DNA of 64,000 nt from DZBG01 sp049241565 (GCA_049241565.1 JBMLQL010000016.1:1-64000), one strand, 5' to 3'; numbered from the stretch's first letter, positions 8,475-18,101 are shown. Notes: generated by a model not told the origin, from the sequence alone. Program-made: numbers and translations.

Positions 8475-9514
8475 TATTTATTCCTCAAAATCAACATTCC
8501 GTCCCCATAAGAGAAAAAGCGGTAACGCTCCTTAATGGCGATCTCATATAACTCTAATGCCTTTTCTCGTCCGATAAGCGCACTCACAAGCATCAAAAGC
8601 GAAGATTTCGGAAGATGAAAATTTGTCACTAACGCTCGGATCGAGTGAACTTCAACTCCTGGATGAAGAAAAATACTTGTCCCCTGAAGCTCACTGCTCG
8701 CTGACACTTTTTCTCCGTCCCAAGCACTCTCTAAGGTTCTGAGAGTTGTCGTTCCAACCGCCACAAGATTATTTTTATTTTTTTGAATCAAGGCCAGATT
8801 CTCTGGATCAATCGAGAAAAATTCCTCATGCATTTTATGTTCGAGAAGATTCTCTACCTTAACTGGTGCAAAAGTTCCTGCGCCCACATGCAAAGTAACA
8901 AAAGCTAGTTCGTGAGATTTTTTGAGCTTACTTAAAAGAGTATCAGAAAAATGTAGACCTGCAGTTGGTGCGGCCACCGATCCAACACTTTTGGCATAGA
9001 CTGTTTGATAAGTTTTTTTATCTTCCTCATCAGACTCCCCCCCACGAATATAAGGTGGGATAGGTATTTTCCCAATGGTTTCAAGAATCGTGAGAAGATC
9101 CTCATGAGACTTATTAAATTTTATTAGAAAGGTTCCATCCCCTTTCACCACTTCAACCTTTGCCAGCAGCTCTCCAAACTCAAACTCATCCCCTACTTTT
9201 CTTTTCCCACTGGCCCGAATCATGGCAGGATAGAGCCCCTCTTGGTGAAGAAGCGAGAGAACAAAAACCTCGGCCTCCCCCCCAGAGGGCTTGCGCCCTT
9301 TAAGTCGACAAGGGAAGACTTTAGACTGATTAAAAACTAGTGTCGAGTTTTCAGGAAGGTATCGATTGATTTCAGTAAAGTAAGTATGGGTAATCTCACC
9401 AGTGGCCTGGTTATAGACCATAAGTCGTGAGGAATGGCGATCCGGCACTGGACGATCGGCAATCAGCTCCTCAGGAAGATTGAAATCATAATTTGCGAGT
9501 AAGAGATCTTTCAT
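8474..9514 (-). CDS. queA: tRNA preQ1(34) S-adenosylmethionine ribosyltransferase-isomerase
   Basis: Transfers the ribosyl part of SAM to preQ1 in tRNA to make epoxyqueuosine. The 346 residues begin with the family signature YDFNLPEELIADRPVPDRHSSRL-like block. They continue with SVAAPTAGLHFS, HVGAGTFAPV and the C-terminal FHLPKSSLLMLVSALIGRE. Length is normal. It is the first gene of the minus-strand run that leads to tgt, yajC, tatA and secDF, so two queuosine genes sit in one block. The ribosome site is weak (AAAAAGT). Confidence 0.97.
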   Translation of the reverse strand: MKDLLLANYDFNLPEELIADRPVPDRHSSRLMVYNQATGEITHTYFTEINRYLPENSTLVFNQSKVFPCRLKGRKPSGGEAEVFVLSLLHQEGLYPAMIRASGKRKVGDEFEFGELLAKVEVVKGDGTFLIKFNKSHEDLLTILETIGKIPIPPYIRGGESDEEDKKTYQTVYAKSVGSVAAPTAGLHFSDTLLSKLKKSHELAFVTLHVGAGTFAPVKVENLLEHKMHEEFFSIDPENLALIQKNKNNLVAVGTTTLRTLESAWDGEKVSASSELQGTSIFLHPGVEVHSIRALVTNFHLPKSSLLMLVSALIGREKALELYEIAIKERYRFFSYGDGMLILRNK

Positions 9515-9586
9515 GTTTTACTTTTTTTCACAGCTTATAGACAAATGGTGGCTTACAGGTAGGATTAACATAGAAGGTGGTTTTTG

Positions 9587-9868
9587 ATGAGAAAAATCCT
9601 TATTTCGGCCCTATTTTTAACTTTCAGTGCTCTATCTGTGGCCCAGGACTCAGGTGAAGAGGCCATTATTCTCAATCAAGAAATGGAGTTCTTAAGAGCA
9701 GACGCTCAAGAACCTCAAGTTTTTCTGCCTCAAACTGCCGTCAATAGCAATACAAGAAGTCGTGGGGCCGACTCAAAAGAAGAGATGGATTTAGAGAAAT
9801 TCTTTTTTGGCGAAGATCGTGTTGAAACAAAAGCCGCTGCTCCTCGTAGAAGAGCAGCTGAAGACTAG
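9587..9868 (+). CDS. small secreted protein, unknown
   Basis: A 93-residue protein with a clear signal peptide (about 1-20, ending SVAQ) and a short acidic mature part without recognisable domain. I chose the ATG at 9587 because the ribosome site GAAGGTGG is 6 bases upstream. A TTG one codon earlier is less likely. The stop codon interlocks with that of the convergent gene in the palindrome CTAG. No homologue family is recognised. Confidence 0.7.
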   Translation: MRKILISALFLTFSALSVAQDSGEEAIILNQEMEFLRADAQEPQVFLPQTAVNSNTRSRGADSKEEMDLEKFFFGEDRVETKAAAPRRRAAED

Positions 9869-10131
9869 GCCAGACCAAATTTTTGAATCACACCGATATA
9901 CTTCACAATCAGCTCATCAATAATTTTTTTGACCGCCACAAACATTGAATAGGTTTGCACACTCTTTAGCATTTCAGTCATTAAGCTCTGTAGCATTTGA
10001 ATCACAGGACCTAAATTCAGTTTTTTTACGATAAGATCAAAAAAACCAAAAGCAGCTTCCACATCTTTTCCCTTCACGACATAAAGAGGATTCTTCGACT
10101 TCGTTGATGTTTTCTTTTTTGGAGTGGTCAT
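9865..10131 (-). CDS. small protein partnered with ParA, unknown
   Basis: An 88-residue protein. It has a Lys/Thr/Ser-rich basic N-terminus (1-16) and a mostly helical, hydrophobic remainder (about 25-86) that looks amphipathic. Its start overlaps the ParA stop by 4 bases, so it is translationally coupled. It could be the membrane- or cargo-side partner of the ATPase, as small proteins often are beside orphan ParA/MinD proteins. This is inference. No ParB or DNA-binding motif is visible. Confidence 0.75.
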   Translation of the reverse strand: MTTPKKKTSTKSKNPLYVVKGKDVEAAFGFFDLIVKKLNLGPVIQMLQSLMTEMLKSVQTYSMFVAVKKIIDELIVKYIGVIQKFGLA

Positions 10132-11006
10132 GAGTCTAGCTCCTCTGAAACAGTATCAACCATTTTATTGAACTGTGATTGTAGATCCTTAAACTCAGCA
10201 GACTTATAATCAAAAACTGATTTACGTGAAGCCAGAGATTTTCCAAATTGAACTTTATTTGTAAATGGTTCAAAAACCGTCGCTTCACCTAAAGTTTGGC
10301 GAATCATCCCTAGATCATCATTGGCCTGTTTTCTGCGTGTATCAAAAAGATTCGGAATATAACCAAGATTTTTGGGTGTCGTCGTAATCCCCATCTCATC
10401 AATATCTTCTACCACTTGAAGAATATTTTTTAATCCTTGCTCTGAAAAACGATCCGGAACGAATGGATAAAGAACGCCGTCACAAGCACAAAGAATATTC
10501 ACCACGAGTAAACCGAGTGTCGGCGGACCATCAATCACAATGACATCATACTGAGAGCGCAGATCATATTTTTCAATAAACTTTTTTAAGATCAATTGTC
10601 TTGGGGAATTAATTCCTGCCACTGTTAACTCAAACCCAGAGAGTTCCTGTCCACTTGGTAGAAGATCAATAGAAACACCTGGAGAAGTTTCAAAACTCTT
10701 AATCACATCATGAGGCATGATATTTGTATGCAGTGGTTTGAGCTCTTTAATTGAATTAATCAGGAGATGATGAATATGTTGATTTTCATCTGAAGCCTCT
10801 ACTCCGAAGAGCGAAGAGAAATTGCCCTGAGGATCCATATCCAAGCACAAAACCTTCTTTCCCTGGTGAGCAAAAGCATGGGCCAGATTAAACGCCATCG
10901 TCGTTTTACCTACTCCCCCTTTCTGGTTCATCAAAGCGATGATTTTCCCTGAATTTGTCTCATGACCTTTAACCGAACTCGTCGCACGTGATAAGAAGTT
11001 AAACAT
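10128..11006 (-). CDS. ParA-family ATPase
   Basis: A 292-residue P-loop ATPase of the ParA/Soj type, which dimerises on DNA or membrane to position cargo. The deviant Walker A motif KGGVGKTT is at residues 29-36, with the signature first lysine. Walker A' appears in LCLDMDPQGNFSSLFG and Walker B in YDVIVIDGPPTLG. I chose the ATG at 11006 because GGAGGAG lies 7 bases upstream; the longer reading frame has no such site. It is not beside a parB gene, so it is probably not the chromosome-partition ParA but an orphan that positions another structure. Confidence 0.93.
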   Translation of the reverse strand: MFNFLSRATSSVKGHETNSGKIIALMNQKGGVGKTTMAFNLAHAFAHQGKKVLCLDMDPQGNFSSLFGVEASDENQHIHHLLINSIKELKPLHTNIMPHDVIKSFETSPGVSIDLLPSGQELSGFELTVAGINSPRQLILKKFIEKYDLRSQYDVIVIDGPPTLGLLVVNILCACDGVLYPFVPDRFSEQGLKNILQVVEDIDEMGITTTPKNLGYIPNLFDTRRKQANDDLGMIRQTLGEATVFEPFTNKVQFGKSLASRKSVFDYKSAEFKDLQSQFNKMVDTVSEELDS

Positions 11007-11188
11007 GATATCTCCTCCATGAAGACTGCCAACAATTTTAGTCAACTGGTCTGGCGCTTAAAATTCTCCCTCTCCTAAACCTGTTTGTAAACCATCGAAT
11101 TTATAAGATTGTATCGAGACCCTGACTCTACGACTCAGCTTTCTGAGACAATAATATTAAGGAAAAAGTGACCTCTCGTACTTAAGTC

Positions 11189-11215
11189 TAAGGAATTTCA
11201 AGATTTTCCCGATAA
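11189..11215 (+). promoter_or_regulatory. sigma-28 (FliA)-type promoter of giant lipoprotein
   Basis: TAAG (11189-11192), exactly 15 bases, then CCCGATAA (11208-11215). It matches the E. coli FliA pattern at 10 of 12 fixed positions and resembles the element at 673-699. The predicted leader is about 25 bases. Confidence 0.65.
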
Positions 11216-11246
11216 AAGTACTGAAGGATCGAAAAAGGGTGAGACT

Positions 11247-14200
11247 ATGGTTGGTTTCAAATTTTCTAGTTTAATAGTGTTTCTCTCTCTACTGCTAGTG
11301 GGGTGTATGCCTCAAAACAAGCAGACAGACTGTGGAACAAACGAAGCATTCTCTGCCACGCTGAGAACATGTGTCCCTATTATTCCCTCTGAAAATTCTT
11401 TTATTAACATCTCTTCTTTCACACCTTCGTATAATATTTCTGCTTTCAAAGGGAACACGAATAATATTTATCTCGCCGTTGGTATCAGTAACCCATACAA
11501 CCAAGCTTATACACTAAACTGGCGTCGAAACTATAATGGATTTGATACAGCTTATCTAGATGATGACTCAGTGGCCGCTAATCGAAATTTCACTCCGGCA
11601 AGCTACTCATCCCAAGTTGGCGCTCATGTCATTACTGTTCAGGTTATCAATAGTGACAATCAAGTTGTTGATTCGCACTCATGGACAATTACGCTTACTG
11701 AAGCTCCAACTCCGTTCCTCACCACTCCAGTTCCTCTTAATGGAAGTTTAGGAAATGTCACAAGATCTGCTTCAGGTCTTACTTTCTCTATTACTGGATT
11801 TAATAACGGAGGAACTATTCTTCCTTCGACTCAAATCACATGGTCGCTCGACAGTGCGATTCCAGTTCCAGGAACAGAATGTAGTGTATCGAATGCTTGT
11901 TATAGCTCTGGAGCAACAGCAAGTAGTGTCTCAAGCTATACCACAGCTGCAACGAGCTCACTCTCTGTTGGCCCTCATACAGTCACTGCCGTCCTTAAAG
12001 ACGGGGCCCAGATTTATGCTCAATTCACTTGGACCTTTAATGTGGTCAACCCACCTAAAGCAAAAGTAGCTGCGGTTTATACAGTTGATAATGATTCAAA
12101 CTCAAATAACTACACTATCGTGGCCAGAACTGGTGTCCCTTATAGTAACGTTTATGACAATGGTCTTGTCACAGGATTTAGAAACTTCTTCCTGACAAAT
12201 GCAGCAGGAACAACCATCTATAACGATGCCACGAGAGCAAATTTTTGTATCGATTTTGAAAGAGACTATGGAAGTCAGGTAGGTTCATATATTGATGTTC
12301 GCTTCTATCTTGATGGAAACGCCTCTCCAGTGGCCACAGTTTCAACTTCAGCAGCAGATGATAAGGTTTGCTTAAGTGATACAGCTGCCGCCAATCTTCT
12401 TAACGTGATCTATAGCAACGCTAACCCCAATGCGACTGAGAACCATATTTTAAGAGCAAGAATCTTTGACCAGGCCATTGTGGGTGTGGGTAAAGAATAT
12501 ACTTATGCCGACGATTTCCAAGCTGGCTCAGGGGCAGTCAGTTACCCTATCGATTGGACAATCGTGGTTAAACCGCAAAATGATGTTCCTGGAGCAAGTT
12601 TTGGGGCCACTCAACTTTCAAGTGTCCTTGCCGCCACTCCACTGAACTGTGTTTCAAACTCACCTCTTGAAAAATCAGGTTGTGAAGTTTTCACTGACAC
12701 AGATTTCAGAGTAAGTCTTCTTGCTTTGACTGATGATTATTTCATGCCACCTTACGCGGCTTATGCTGATGCAAATTTCAACTACACGCTGAGACTTTAT
12801 AGAAACTCGACTCTAGTTCATACATGTTCAAAAACTCTTGCCGGAATGGATGCAACAACGGATGCAACTGGACCAGAGTTTGCTTGTACATTTAATATAG
12901 CAAGCTATGGAGCTCTTGGGCCAATCAATACTGATCTTAACGATTACACCATTGAAGGTGAGATTTCTGATGTAGGCTCTCCTTACTCTGCCTACGGTGC
13001 TGTGGCCAGAACGACATCGACATTTAAATGGAATCTTGATGTCAAAGAAACAAATAATGCTCCGGTGATTGCGTCGATTACAGCCACCTCAGGAACTCTA
13101 CCGAACCCTGCTCTTGGAACAATCAACGAAGGTCAAACTGTAAACTTCTTTGTTTCAGTGGATGATCTTGATCGTGATAATCATGTTCAAAATTTTTTCC
13201 TGTGTAATCTCAGCGCTGCAGTGGATCCAGGTTGTACTGTCAATACTCCACTTTCAGGGATGACTCAGACTTCAAGTCGCACCACAAACGCGCTTAATAC
13301 TGTGACAACATCCTCAATCACACTGACGGAAAATTTTCTTCACCAGCTTTCAGATGTGAGCTTGAACTGTCGAATTCTTTTAAGAGGTCAAACTTGTTCA
13401 GGTGTACGCTTTCTAGTTGAAGTCACGGACATTCCTCTTTCAGCAGGAACAAGTTCAATTACTGATACTCAAATACTAACATATAATATTGTTAATATAA
13501 ATCCTGCCCCTCAATTTGATGAGGCTCAGTTTTCTCCAGACGAATCACTGGCCACTCATCAAGCCGTGACAGGGATTCCTTTTATCTTTAACCCTGGGGC
13601 CATCACAGATGCCACAAATACGGCCATCTTAACTGAACGCGAAACTCGCTATCAGTGGTACTCGAGTATTGATGATACGACTTGGGTTGCTATTCCTGGG
13701 GCCACTGGATTTATTCTCAACTGGACACCAGCGGCGGAAATTGCAGCTTCTGGAAACAACGTCTATCTTAAACTTTGTATGCAAGATCAGCCTTCTTATG
13801 TCGTGGCCACTGTGGATGAAGAGAACTGTACTAATAATCCTCTTCTTGGTGGTAGCACTTCTTGGGCAGTTATCGCTAATAGAAACTACGTGGCCTTGGA
13901 TGGAACCGTTGCTCTTCCTGGTACTAAAAATATGATGGCCGTCTGGAAAGGACTTGAGCAAACAAATACTTCAGGTCAGCTTGTGACTCCTGTTTTCACA
14001 GCTTATGTTGATAGCGGTAATATGATTAATGTTGAAAAGAGTGTGTTGAGTTCAACTGGCGCCTACCTTACCAGTGGTTTTTCTAGAATCTCATTTGATC
14101 CAAGAGTTCCTGCAGATCTTGCCAATACGATTTTGGATTTTAAAGATTTAAATATCACTGGTACGAACAATTCTCTTTATATCACTTATAGACTTTCTTT

Positions 14201-15620
14201 AAGTACAACGCCTACTCAATTTCGCTACCATATTAGACGAATTGATATTAGTGGGACAAAATCAAACGTTGCCTTTGCTGACAATAGAAGTTTTGGATTC
14301 AGCTATGATGATCCGACTGTGACTGCATCTATTCCAGGTGATATCAGTATTAGCACCACTTCAGATGCTGAAGGTCTATGGCCGAGTGTTCAGGCCAATG
14401 GGACTACAAACTCAACAGTAACCATCAATCTTGTTGTATTAAACCCATGTCCTGGAAGCTGTAACATCCCCACTTACGCCACTAATCTTGTAGCTGCAGT
14501 AAACAGCTCTTCCGATCCAGCTCTTCAAGGTGTGTACGCAGAGATCGATCCTGGGAACGTAAACAATGTTCTTATTAAAGGGCTAAATTCTAGAAACAAT
14601 CTCTACGATATTACTACAAGTGTGGGCTCTCTAGGGCAAACATATATTAGCGGTGGAAGATGGAATACTCTTTTTGTCGCAAGTACAAGTAAGCTTGCTG
14701 CCTATTCAGGGTTGACTGACACTCAACTCACTCTTGTAGCACCTACTATTACAAACCATACTAGTGTTCCAGCTGGTCTTGGTGCTATTCAAAACTCAAC
14801 GATTATTGCTAACTCCCATGTCATTGAGGAAGGTGGAACTGATTATGTCATCGTTGCTACGATTGGAGTTTCAGGATCAATTGCAAGGGCCTATAAACTC
14901 ACTGCCTCAAACTACGCTACTGTCACAGCGGATAGTTCTGTGACCGGCCTTTTTGGAGCGAACCAAACATATAGTCTCAAAGTCTCTGCCACTCAAGGTG
15001 TAAATAAATACTTTATGGTGGCAGATGCTTACGACCCTGCGATTTCACAACGTAATTTTTTCTTCACTAAATTTGGTGCAGGAATGGCCGTTGAAGTCTC
15101 AAAATCTGTTTCTGATCCTACGTTTGTCAATGCTTCAACATCAGCTCTCTTTGACTATAACGGTGTCTATGATGTTAACTTGACGGCCTATACCGGTGGT
15201 ATCGCAAGAGTGTTCTTAATTTCAGACAACACTTCGGTCTCTCCAATGATGTTCAGTGCAAGTTTAAAAGCTGACAATACTCTGACTTGTCATGGCTGTG
15301 CTCCAGTCTCTGGTGGCCCAGAAGTAAGCTCAGTAGCTTCCATTGCTCTCTCACCTGTTCGTCTTAAAACAAGCTGTGTGGCCAATGGTTTAACTCAAGC
15401 TCACTGTCTTTTAGGAACAGAGGGATATGATTCCACTCCAGGTGTTTCTACTGATGATTCAAATTATAAAGATGTCATCTTTGCGGGATACACAGTTCTT
15501 GAAAACCCTGCTGACTTTCAAGCTGCGGTCGGTGTCTTTAACCTAGAAAGTGAATCAATTAACTCAACTTCTCTCGATTCTGCTAACGGGAAATACCGCC
15601 CACCATTTTTTGCTCCTTAA
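11247..15620 (+). CDS. giant surface lipoprotein with Ig-like repeats
   Basis: A 1457-residue lipoprotein of unassigned family. The signal peptide ends in LVGC (Cys20). The mature part is a long run of Thr/Ser/Asn-rich beta sequence. Recurrent patterns look like Ig/cadherin-type modules, for example 'NNAPVIASITATSG...INEGQTVNFFVSVDD' near residues 610-640. The C-terminal third (from about 890) looks more like a beta-propeller, though this is only an impression. Scattered Cys pairs suggest disulfides. It is likely an adhesin or surface-recognition protein. The ribosome site AGGGTGAG precedes the ATG. The outer-membrane gene follows after 26 bases. Confidence 0.88.
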   Translation: MVGFKFSSLIVFLSLLLVGCMPQNKQTDCGTNEAFSATLRTCVPIIPSENSFINISSFTPSYNISAFKGNTNNIYLAVGISNPYNQAYTLNWRRNYNGFDTAYLDDDSVAANRNFTPASYSSQVGAHVITVQVINSDNQVVDSHSWTITLTEAPTPFLTTPVPLNGSLGNVTRSASGLTFSITGFNNGGTILPSTQITWSLDSAIPVPGTECSVSNACYSSGATASSVSSYTTAATSSLSVGPHTVTAVLKDGAQIYAQFTWTFNVVNPPKAKVAAVYTVDNDSNSNNYTIVARTGVPYSNVYDNGLVTGFRNFFLTNAAGTTIYNDATRANFCIDFERDYGSQVGSYIDVRFYLDGNASPVATVSTSAADDKVCLSDTAAANLLNVIYSNANPNATENHILRARIFDQAIVGVGKEYTYADDFQAGSGAVSYPIDWTIVVKPQNDVPGASFGATQLSSVLAATPLNCVSNSPLEKSGCEVFTDTDFRVSLLALTDDYFMPPYAAYADANFNYTLRLYRNSTLVHTCSKTLAGMDATTDATGPEFACTFNIASYGALGPINTDLNDYTIEGEISDVGSPYSAYGAVARTTSTFKWNLDVKETNNAPVIASITATSGTLPNPALGTINEGQTVNFFVSVDDLDRDNHVQNFFLCNLSAAVDPGCTVNTPLSGMTQTSSRTTNALNTVTTSSITLTENFLHQLSDVSLNCRILLRGQTCSGVRFLVEVTDIPLSAGTSSITDTQILTYNIVNINPAPQFDEAQFSPDESLATHQAVTGIPFIFNPGAITDATNTAILTERETRYQWYSSIDDTTWVAIPGATGFILNWTPAAEIAASGNNVYLKLCMQDQPSYVVATVDEENCTNNPLLGGSTSWAVIANRNYVALDGTVALPGTKNMMAVWKGLEQTNTSGQLVTPVFTAYVDSGNMINVEKSVLSSTGAYLTSGFSRISFDPRVPADLANTILDFKDLNITGTNNSLYITYRLSLSTTPTQFRYHIRRIDISGTKSNVAFADNRSFGFSYDDPTVTASIPGDISISTTSDAEGLWPSVQANGTTNSTVTINLVVLNPCPGSCNIPTYATNLVAAVNSSSDPALQGVYAEIDPGNVNNVLIKGLNSRNNLYDITTSVGSLGQTYISGGRWNTLFVASTSKLAAYSGLTDTQLTLVAPTITNHTSVPAGLGAIQNSTIIANSHVIEEGGTDYVIVATIGVSGSIARAYKLTASNYATVTADSSVTGLFGANQTYSLKVSATQGVNKYFMVADAYDPAISQRNFFFTKFGAGMAVEVSKSVSDPTFVNASTSALFDYNGVYDVNLTAYTGGIARVFLISDNTSVSPMMFSASLKADNTLTCHGCAPVSGGPEVSSVASIALSPVRLKTSCVANGLTQAHCLLGTEGYDSTPGVSTDDSNYKDVIFAGYTVLENPADFQAAVGVFNLESESINSTSLDSANGKYRPPFFAP

Positions 15621-15646
15621 AATTAAAACTCTGGTATGATGAAAGT

Positions 15647-16531
15647 ATGCGCTTTCATCATACTTTTATTTTGGTGCTCTTTCTTTTTAGCTTGAGTGCT
15701 AGTGCGTTCGAACTGATCATGATTCAGGCGGTTTCAAATTCCAAAAAAACATTTATTACAAGACATGGTAAACGCGATGGCGTGACCGTGGGTAATACCG
15801 CCACGTTTACCGCTGAGGATATTTCGATTTTGGCCAAGGCCGTGAATATCACGAGTAATTTCACTCAATGGGAAATTATTAATGAAAATGCTCGCCTTCC
15901 CTTTGAGAAAGGGGCCATGGTTACCTACTACCCGGCCAATGAGTATATCTGGGCACTCTCCACAGAAACAGAACGCAAAAAATATATTAAAAGCATGATC
16001 CCTACTCTTAAACAGTCTTTTACGTTTAAGGCGGGGCTCTCACGTGGTCTTTCTGAATCAGTCTCTGATGCGCCGGTGGCCAGCTCTCGCCGCGGAGGAA
16101 TCCAGGCCGAGGTTTATTATGAGCGTGATCTCAGCTTTAATATTGCCTTTGATGTGGGCCTTCGCTACGACTCTGAAGTTTTGACTGTTCCAAACGCTTC
16201 CTACACTACTAAGCGAACAATGGTTGTGGCCAATATCCTTTATTATTTTGATCAGCTCAAAGATATTATCAAAGGTGAAATCTTTGTGGGCCTTGGAGCT
16301 GGATGGGGATTTTCAAGTACTGAAACCGTGGGCCTTTCGCAATCTGGAAATGCCATGCTTCTTCCAGCGGTGAAGCTGGGTCTTACTCTTCCCTTCAATG
16401 AAACATATGAATTTATTCTTGATACGGCCTTCGATACAATTGAGACCAAAGAGTCCCAAGAAGACGGTAAAGTTCAATCAACCAATCAAACAAACGCCAA
16501 AGTAGGCATAGGTCTTAGAAAATTTTTCTAA
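15647..16531 (+). CDS. probable outer-membrane beta-barrel protein
   Basis: A 294-residue protein with a signal peptide ending SASA (about residue 20). The first 100 residues look like a periplasmic or surface domain. The second half (about 125-294) has alternating hydrophobic strands of 8-12 residues and ends in Phe-Phe, the usual C-terminal signal of outer-membrane barrels. It follows the giant lipoprotein by 26 bases and is probably its operon partner, perhaps anchoring or displaying it. It has no recognised family. A palindromic terminator follows. Confidence 0.8.
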   Translation: MRFHHTFILVLFLFSLSASAFELIMIQAVSNSKKTFITRHGKRDGVTVGNTATFTAEDISILAKAVNITSNFTQWEIINENARLPFEKGAMVTYYPANEYIWALSTETERKKYIKSMIPTLKQSFTFKAGLSRGLSESVSDAPVASSRRGGIQAEVYYERDLSFNIAFDVGLRYDSEVLTVPNASYTTKRTMVVANILYYFDQLKDIIKGEIFVGLGAGWGFSSTETVGLSQSGNAMLLPAVKLGLTLPFNETYEFILDTAFDTIETKESQEDGKVQSTNQTNAKVGIGLRKFF

Positions 16532-16546
16532 TGCTGAAAAAAGAAA

Positions 16547-16564
16547 GGGCCCAAATTTGGGCCC
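16547..16564. terminator. bidirectional terminator
   Basis: The perfect palindrome GGGCCCAAATTTGGGCCC is flanked by AAA on the left and TTTT on the right. It can therefore stop transcription from the outer-membrane gene (plus) and from the oxygenase gene (minus), whose 3' ends face each other here. Confidence 0.85.
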
Positions 16565-16576
16565 TTTTCAATTTTA

Positions 16577-17527
16577 CTATTTAGTTAAACCAATTTCTTT
16601 TAAACGAATCATCAGCCACTCGTGAGAGTTAATGGCCGGATATTTTTCTCCGTCACCGATACAGCTTGGAATACACTTAAGTGTTGTATCTGGATTGGGG
16701 TGAACAAAGAATGGCATTGAGTAGCGATTCGATGTGGCATCATCTGGATTCACTACTCTGTGAGTTGTGGCCGGGATAACATTATTTGTGATTCTTGAAA
16801 GCATGTCTCCTGAATCAACAACAAGTTGTTTATCAGTTGTTTCTACTTTAAGCCATTTCCCATCACGATCAAGAAGCTCAAGACCAGAAGTTGTGGCCCC
16901 CACCATCACAGTGATGAGGTTGATATCTTCGTGAGCGGCTGCTCTCACACAGTTCTTTGGAGCGTTCTGTCCCATTGGTGGATAATGAATAGCACGGATG
17001 ATTGAGTTTCCGTCTTCAAGCATACTACGGAAATAAGCCTGAGGAACATCAAGGGCCATTCCAAGAGCATCCATCACAAGAACAGAAGTCTGATCCATCC
17101 CTTGATAGAACTTAGTGAACGTTTCTTTGAACTCAGCAATTTCAGCTGGCCATAAATTGTCCGGGAGATACTTTCCGAATTTCGCAGGATTTTTAAGTTC
17201 AGTTCGTCCTACATGCCAGAACTCTTTTAGGTCTGGGTATTGAGAGTTTTTGGCGTGTTCAACACCAAAAGCTGTATAACCACGCTGACCGCCGCCTTCT
17301 TTACAGATATATTTTTGTTTTGTTTCTGTTGGAAGCTGGAAGAATTGGTGAACATTTTCGTAGGCCTTATCAACAAGCTTTTGGTCTACAAGATGATCTT
17401 CAAGAATAATGAAGCCGTAATCTTTAAGCCCGATAAAAAGATTGTCCACGAAGCGTTGTTTATCGGTATTAGAACCGTTCACAAAACTCATAAGACTTAA
17501 TGTAGGAACCTTACGATCAGTTTGCAT
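16577..17527 (-). CDS. isopenicillin-N-synthase-like 2-oxoglutarate/Fe(II) oxygenase
   Basis: A 316-residue non-haem iron oxygenase. The N-terminal DIOX_N region has GFIILEDHLVDQ. The catalytic half carries the iron ligands His and Asp in AAHEDINLIT, the distal His in TTHRVVNP and the oxoglutarate-binding Arg-x-Ser in NRYSMPFF. The family oxidises varied small molecules, and the substrate here is unknown. I chose the ATG at 17527 because AAGGGG precedes it by 8 bases. A 12-bp inverted repeat lies just upstream, between this gene and a divergent secreted-protein gene. Confidence 0.9.
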   Translation of the reverse strand: MQTDRKVPTLSLMSFVNGSNTDKQRFVDNLFIGLKDYGFIILEDHLVDQKLVDKAYENVHQFFQLPTETKQKYICKEGGGQRGYTAFGVEHAKNSQYPDLKEFWHVGRTELKNPAKFGKYLPDNLWPAEIAEFKETFTKFYQGMDQTSVLVMDALGMALDVPQAYFRSMLEDGNSIIRAIHYPPMGQNAPKNCVRAAAHEDINLITVMVGATTSGLELLDRDGKWLKVETTDKQLVVDSGDMLSRITNNVIPATTHRVVNPDDATSNRYSMPFFVHPNPDTTLKCIPSCIGDGEKYPAINSHEWLMIRLKEIGLTK

Positions 17528-17554
17528 AGAATGACCCCTTGATGCAATCAATAT

Positions 17555-17608
17555 GCTATCTAATTAAAACGGCTTAGCACGGCACGTCTACGCAAATAAT
17601 TAGATAGC
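17555..17608. repeat. 12-bp perfect inverted repeat in a divergent promoter region
   Basis: GCTATCTAATTA (17555-17566) and TAATTAGATAGC (17597-17608) are exact reverse complements separated by 30 bases. The arm centres are 42 bases apart, about four DNA turns, which suits a protein binding both arms on the same face. It starts 28 bases upstream of the oxygenase start codon. Confidence 0.6.
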
Positions 17609-17705
17609 TCCTATATCCTATCCTTTTTACTCACTTTCCCCTCTAGACGAAGTCTTAAGGAAACCTTTACCATTTTATCTTAGTCCAGCAATTTCAGGAG
17701 TTTGA

Positions 17706-18101
17706 ATGCTGAAGAGGATCCTTCCCCTTTCTTTGATCTTTGCCCTTATGGCCCCTCTTTGGGCCTGTCCGGTTAATATCCAGATGGGACTCAATCAGAG
17801 TGGGCAGAAGCTTCAAGAGTTCAGCGAATTCAATCAAGGACTTGCTCAAAACGGCTTTTCTCCAGACACTACAGATCCGCGATTTAAACTTATCTTTCAA
17901 CTCCTCAAGCGCAAGACAAGATCAAAAAGCTCAAAAAAATTTGCTTGGGGAAGTGTGAGTGTTTACGATCAAAGTGGCAAACTGGTGGCCTATAGTTTTA
18001 AAAAAGGTCCGGCCTCAAAAAAAGAGACAAAGGCCTATTCCTTGAAAAATTTTGATTCTGTCATGAATAATTTACTAGAAGAGCTTCCCGTCTGCTTTTA
18101 A
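17706..18101 (+). CDS. small secreted protein, unknown
   Basis: A 131-residue protein. The signal peptide (about 1-20) ends PLWAC, and the Cys right after it does not sit in a good lipobox, so a free periplasmic form is more likely. The remainder is basic (RKTRSKSSKK near residue 74-83) and predicted mixed alpha/beta. The ribosome site CAGGAG precedes the ATG. The stop interlocks with that of yggS in the palindrome TTAA. No family is recognised. Confidence 0.75.
   Translation: MLKRILPLSLIFALMAPLWACPVNIQMGLNQSGQKLQEFSEFNQGLAQNGFSPDTTDPRFKLIFQLLKRKTRSKSSKKFAWGSVSVYDQSGKLVAYSFKKGPASKKETKAYSLKNFDSVMNNLLEELPVCF

Noticed and set aside
17660..17705. TAAGGAAA element upstream of the 131-residue secreted-protein gene, like the -35 of the sigma-28-type sites
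   Set aside because: The position 15 bases later reads TTATCTTA instead of CGATAA, so the second half of the motif is absent.
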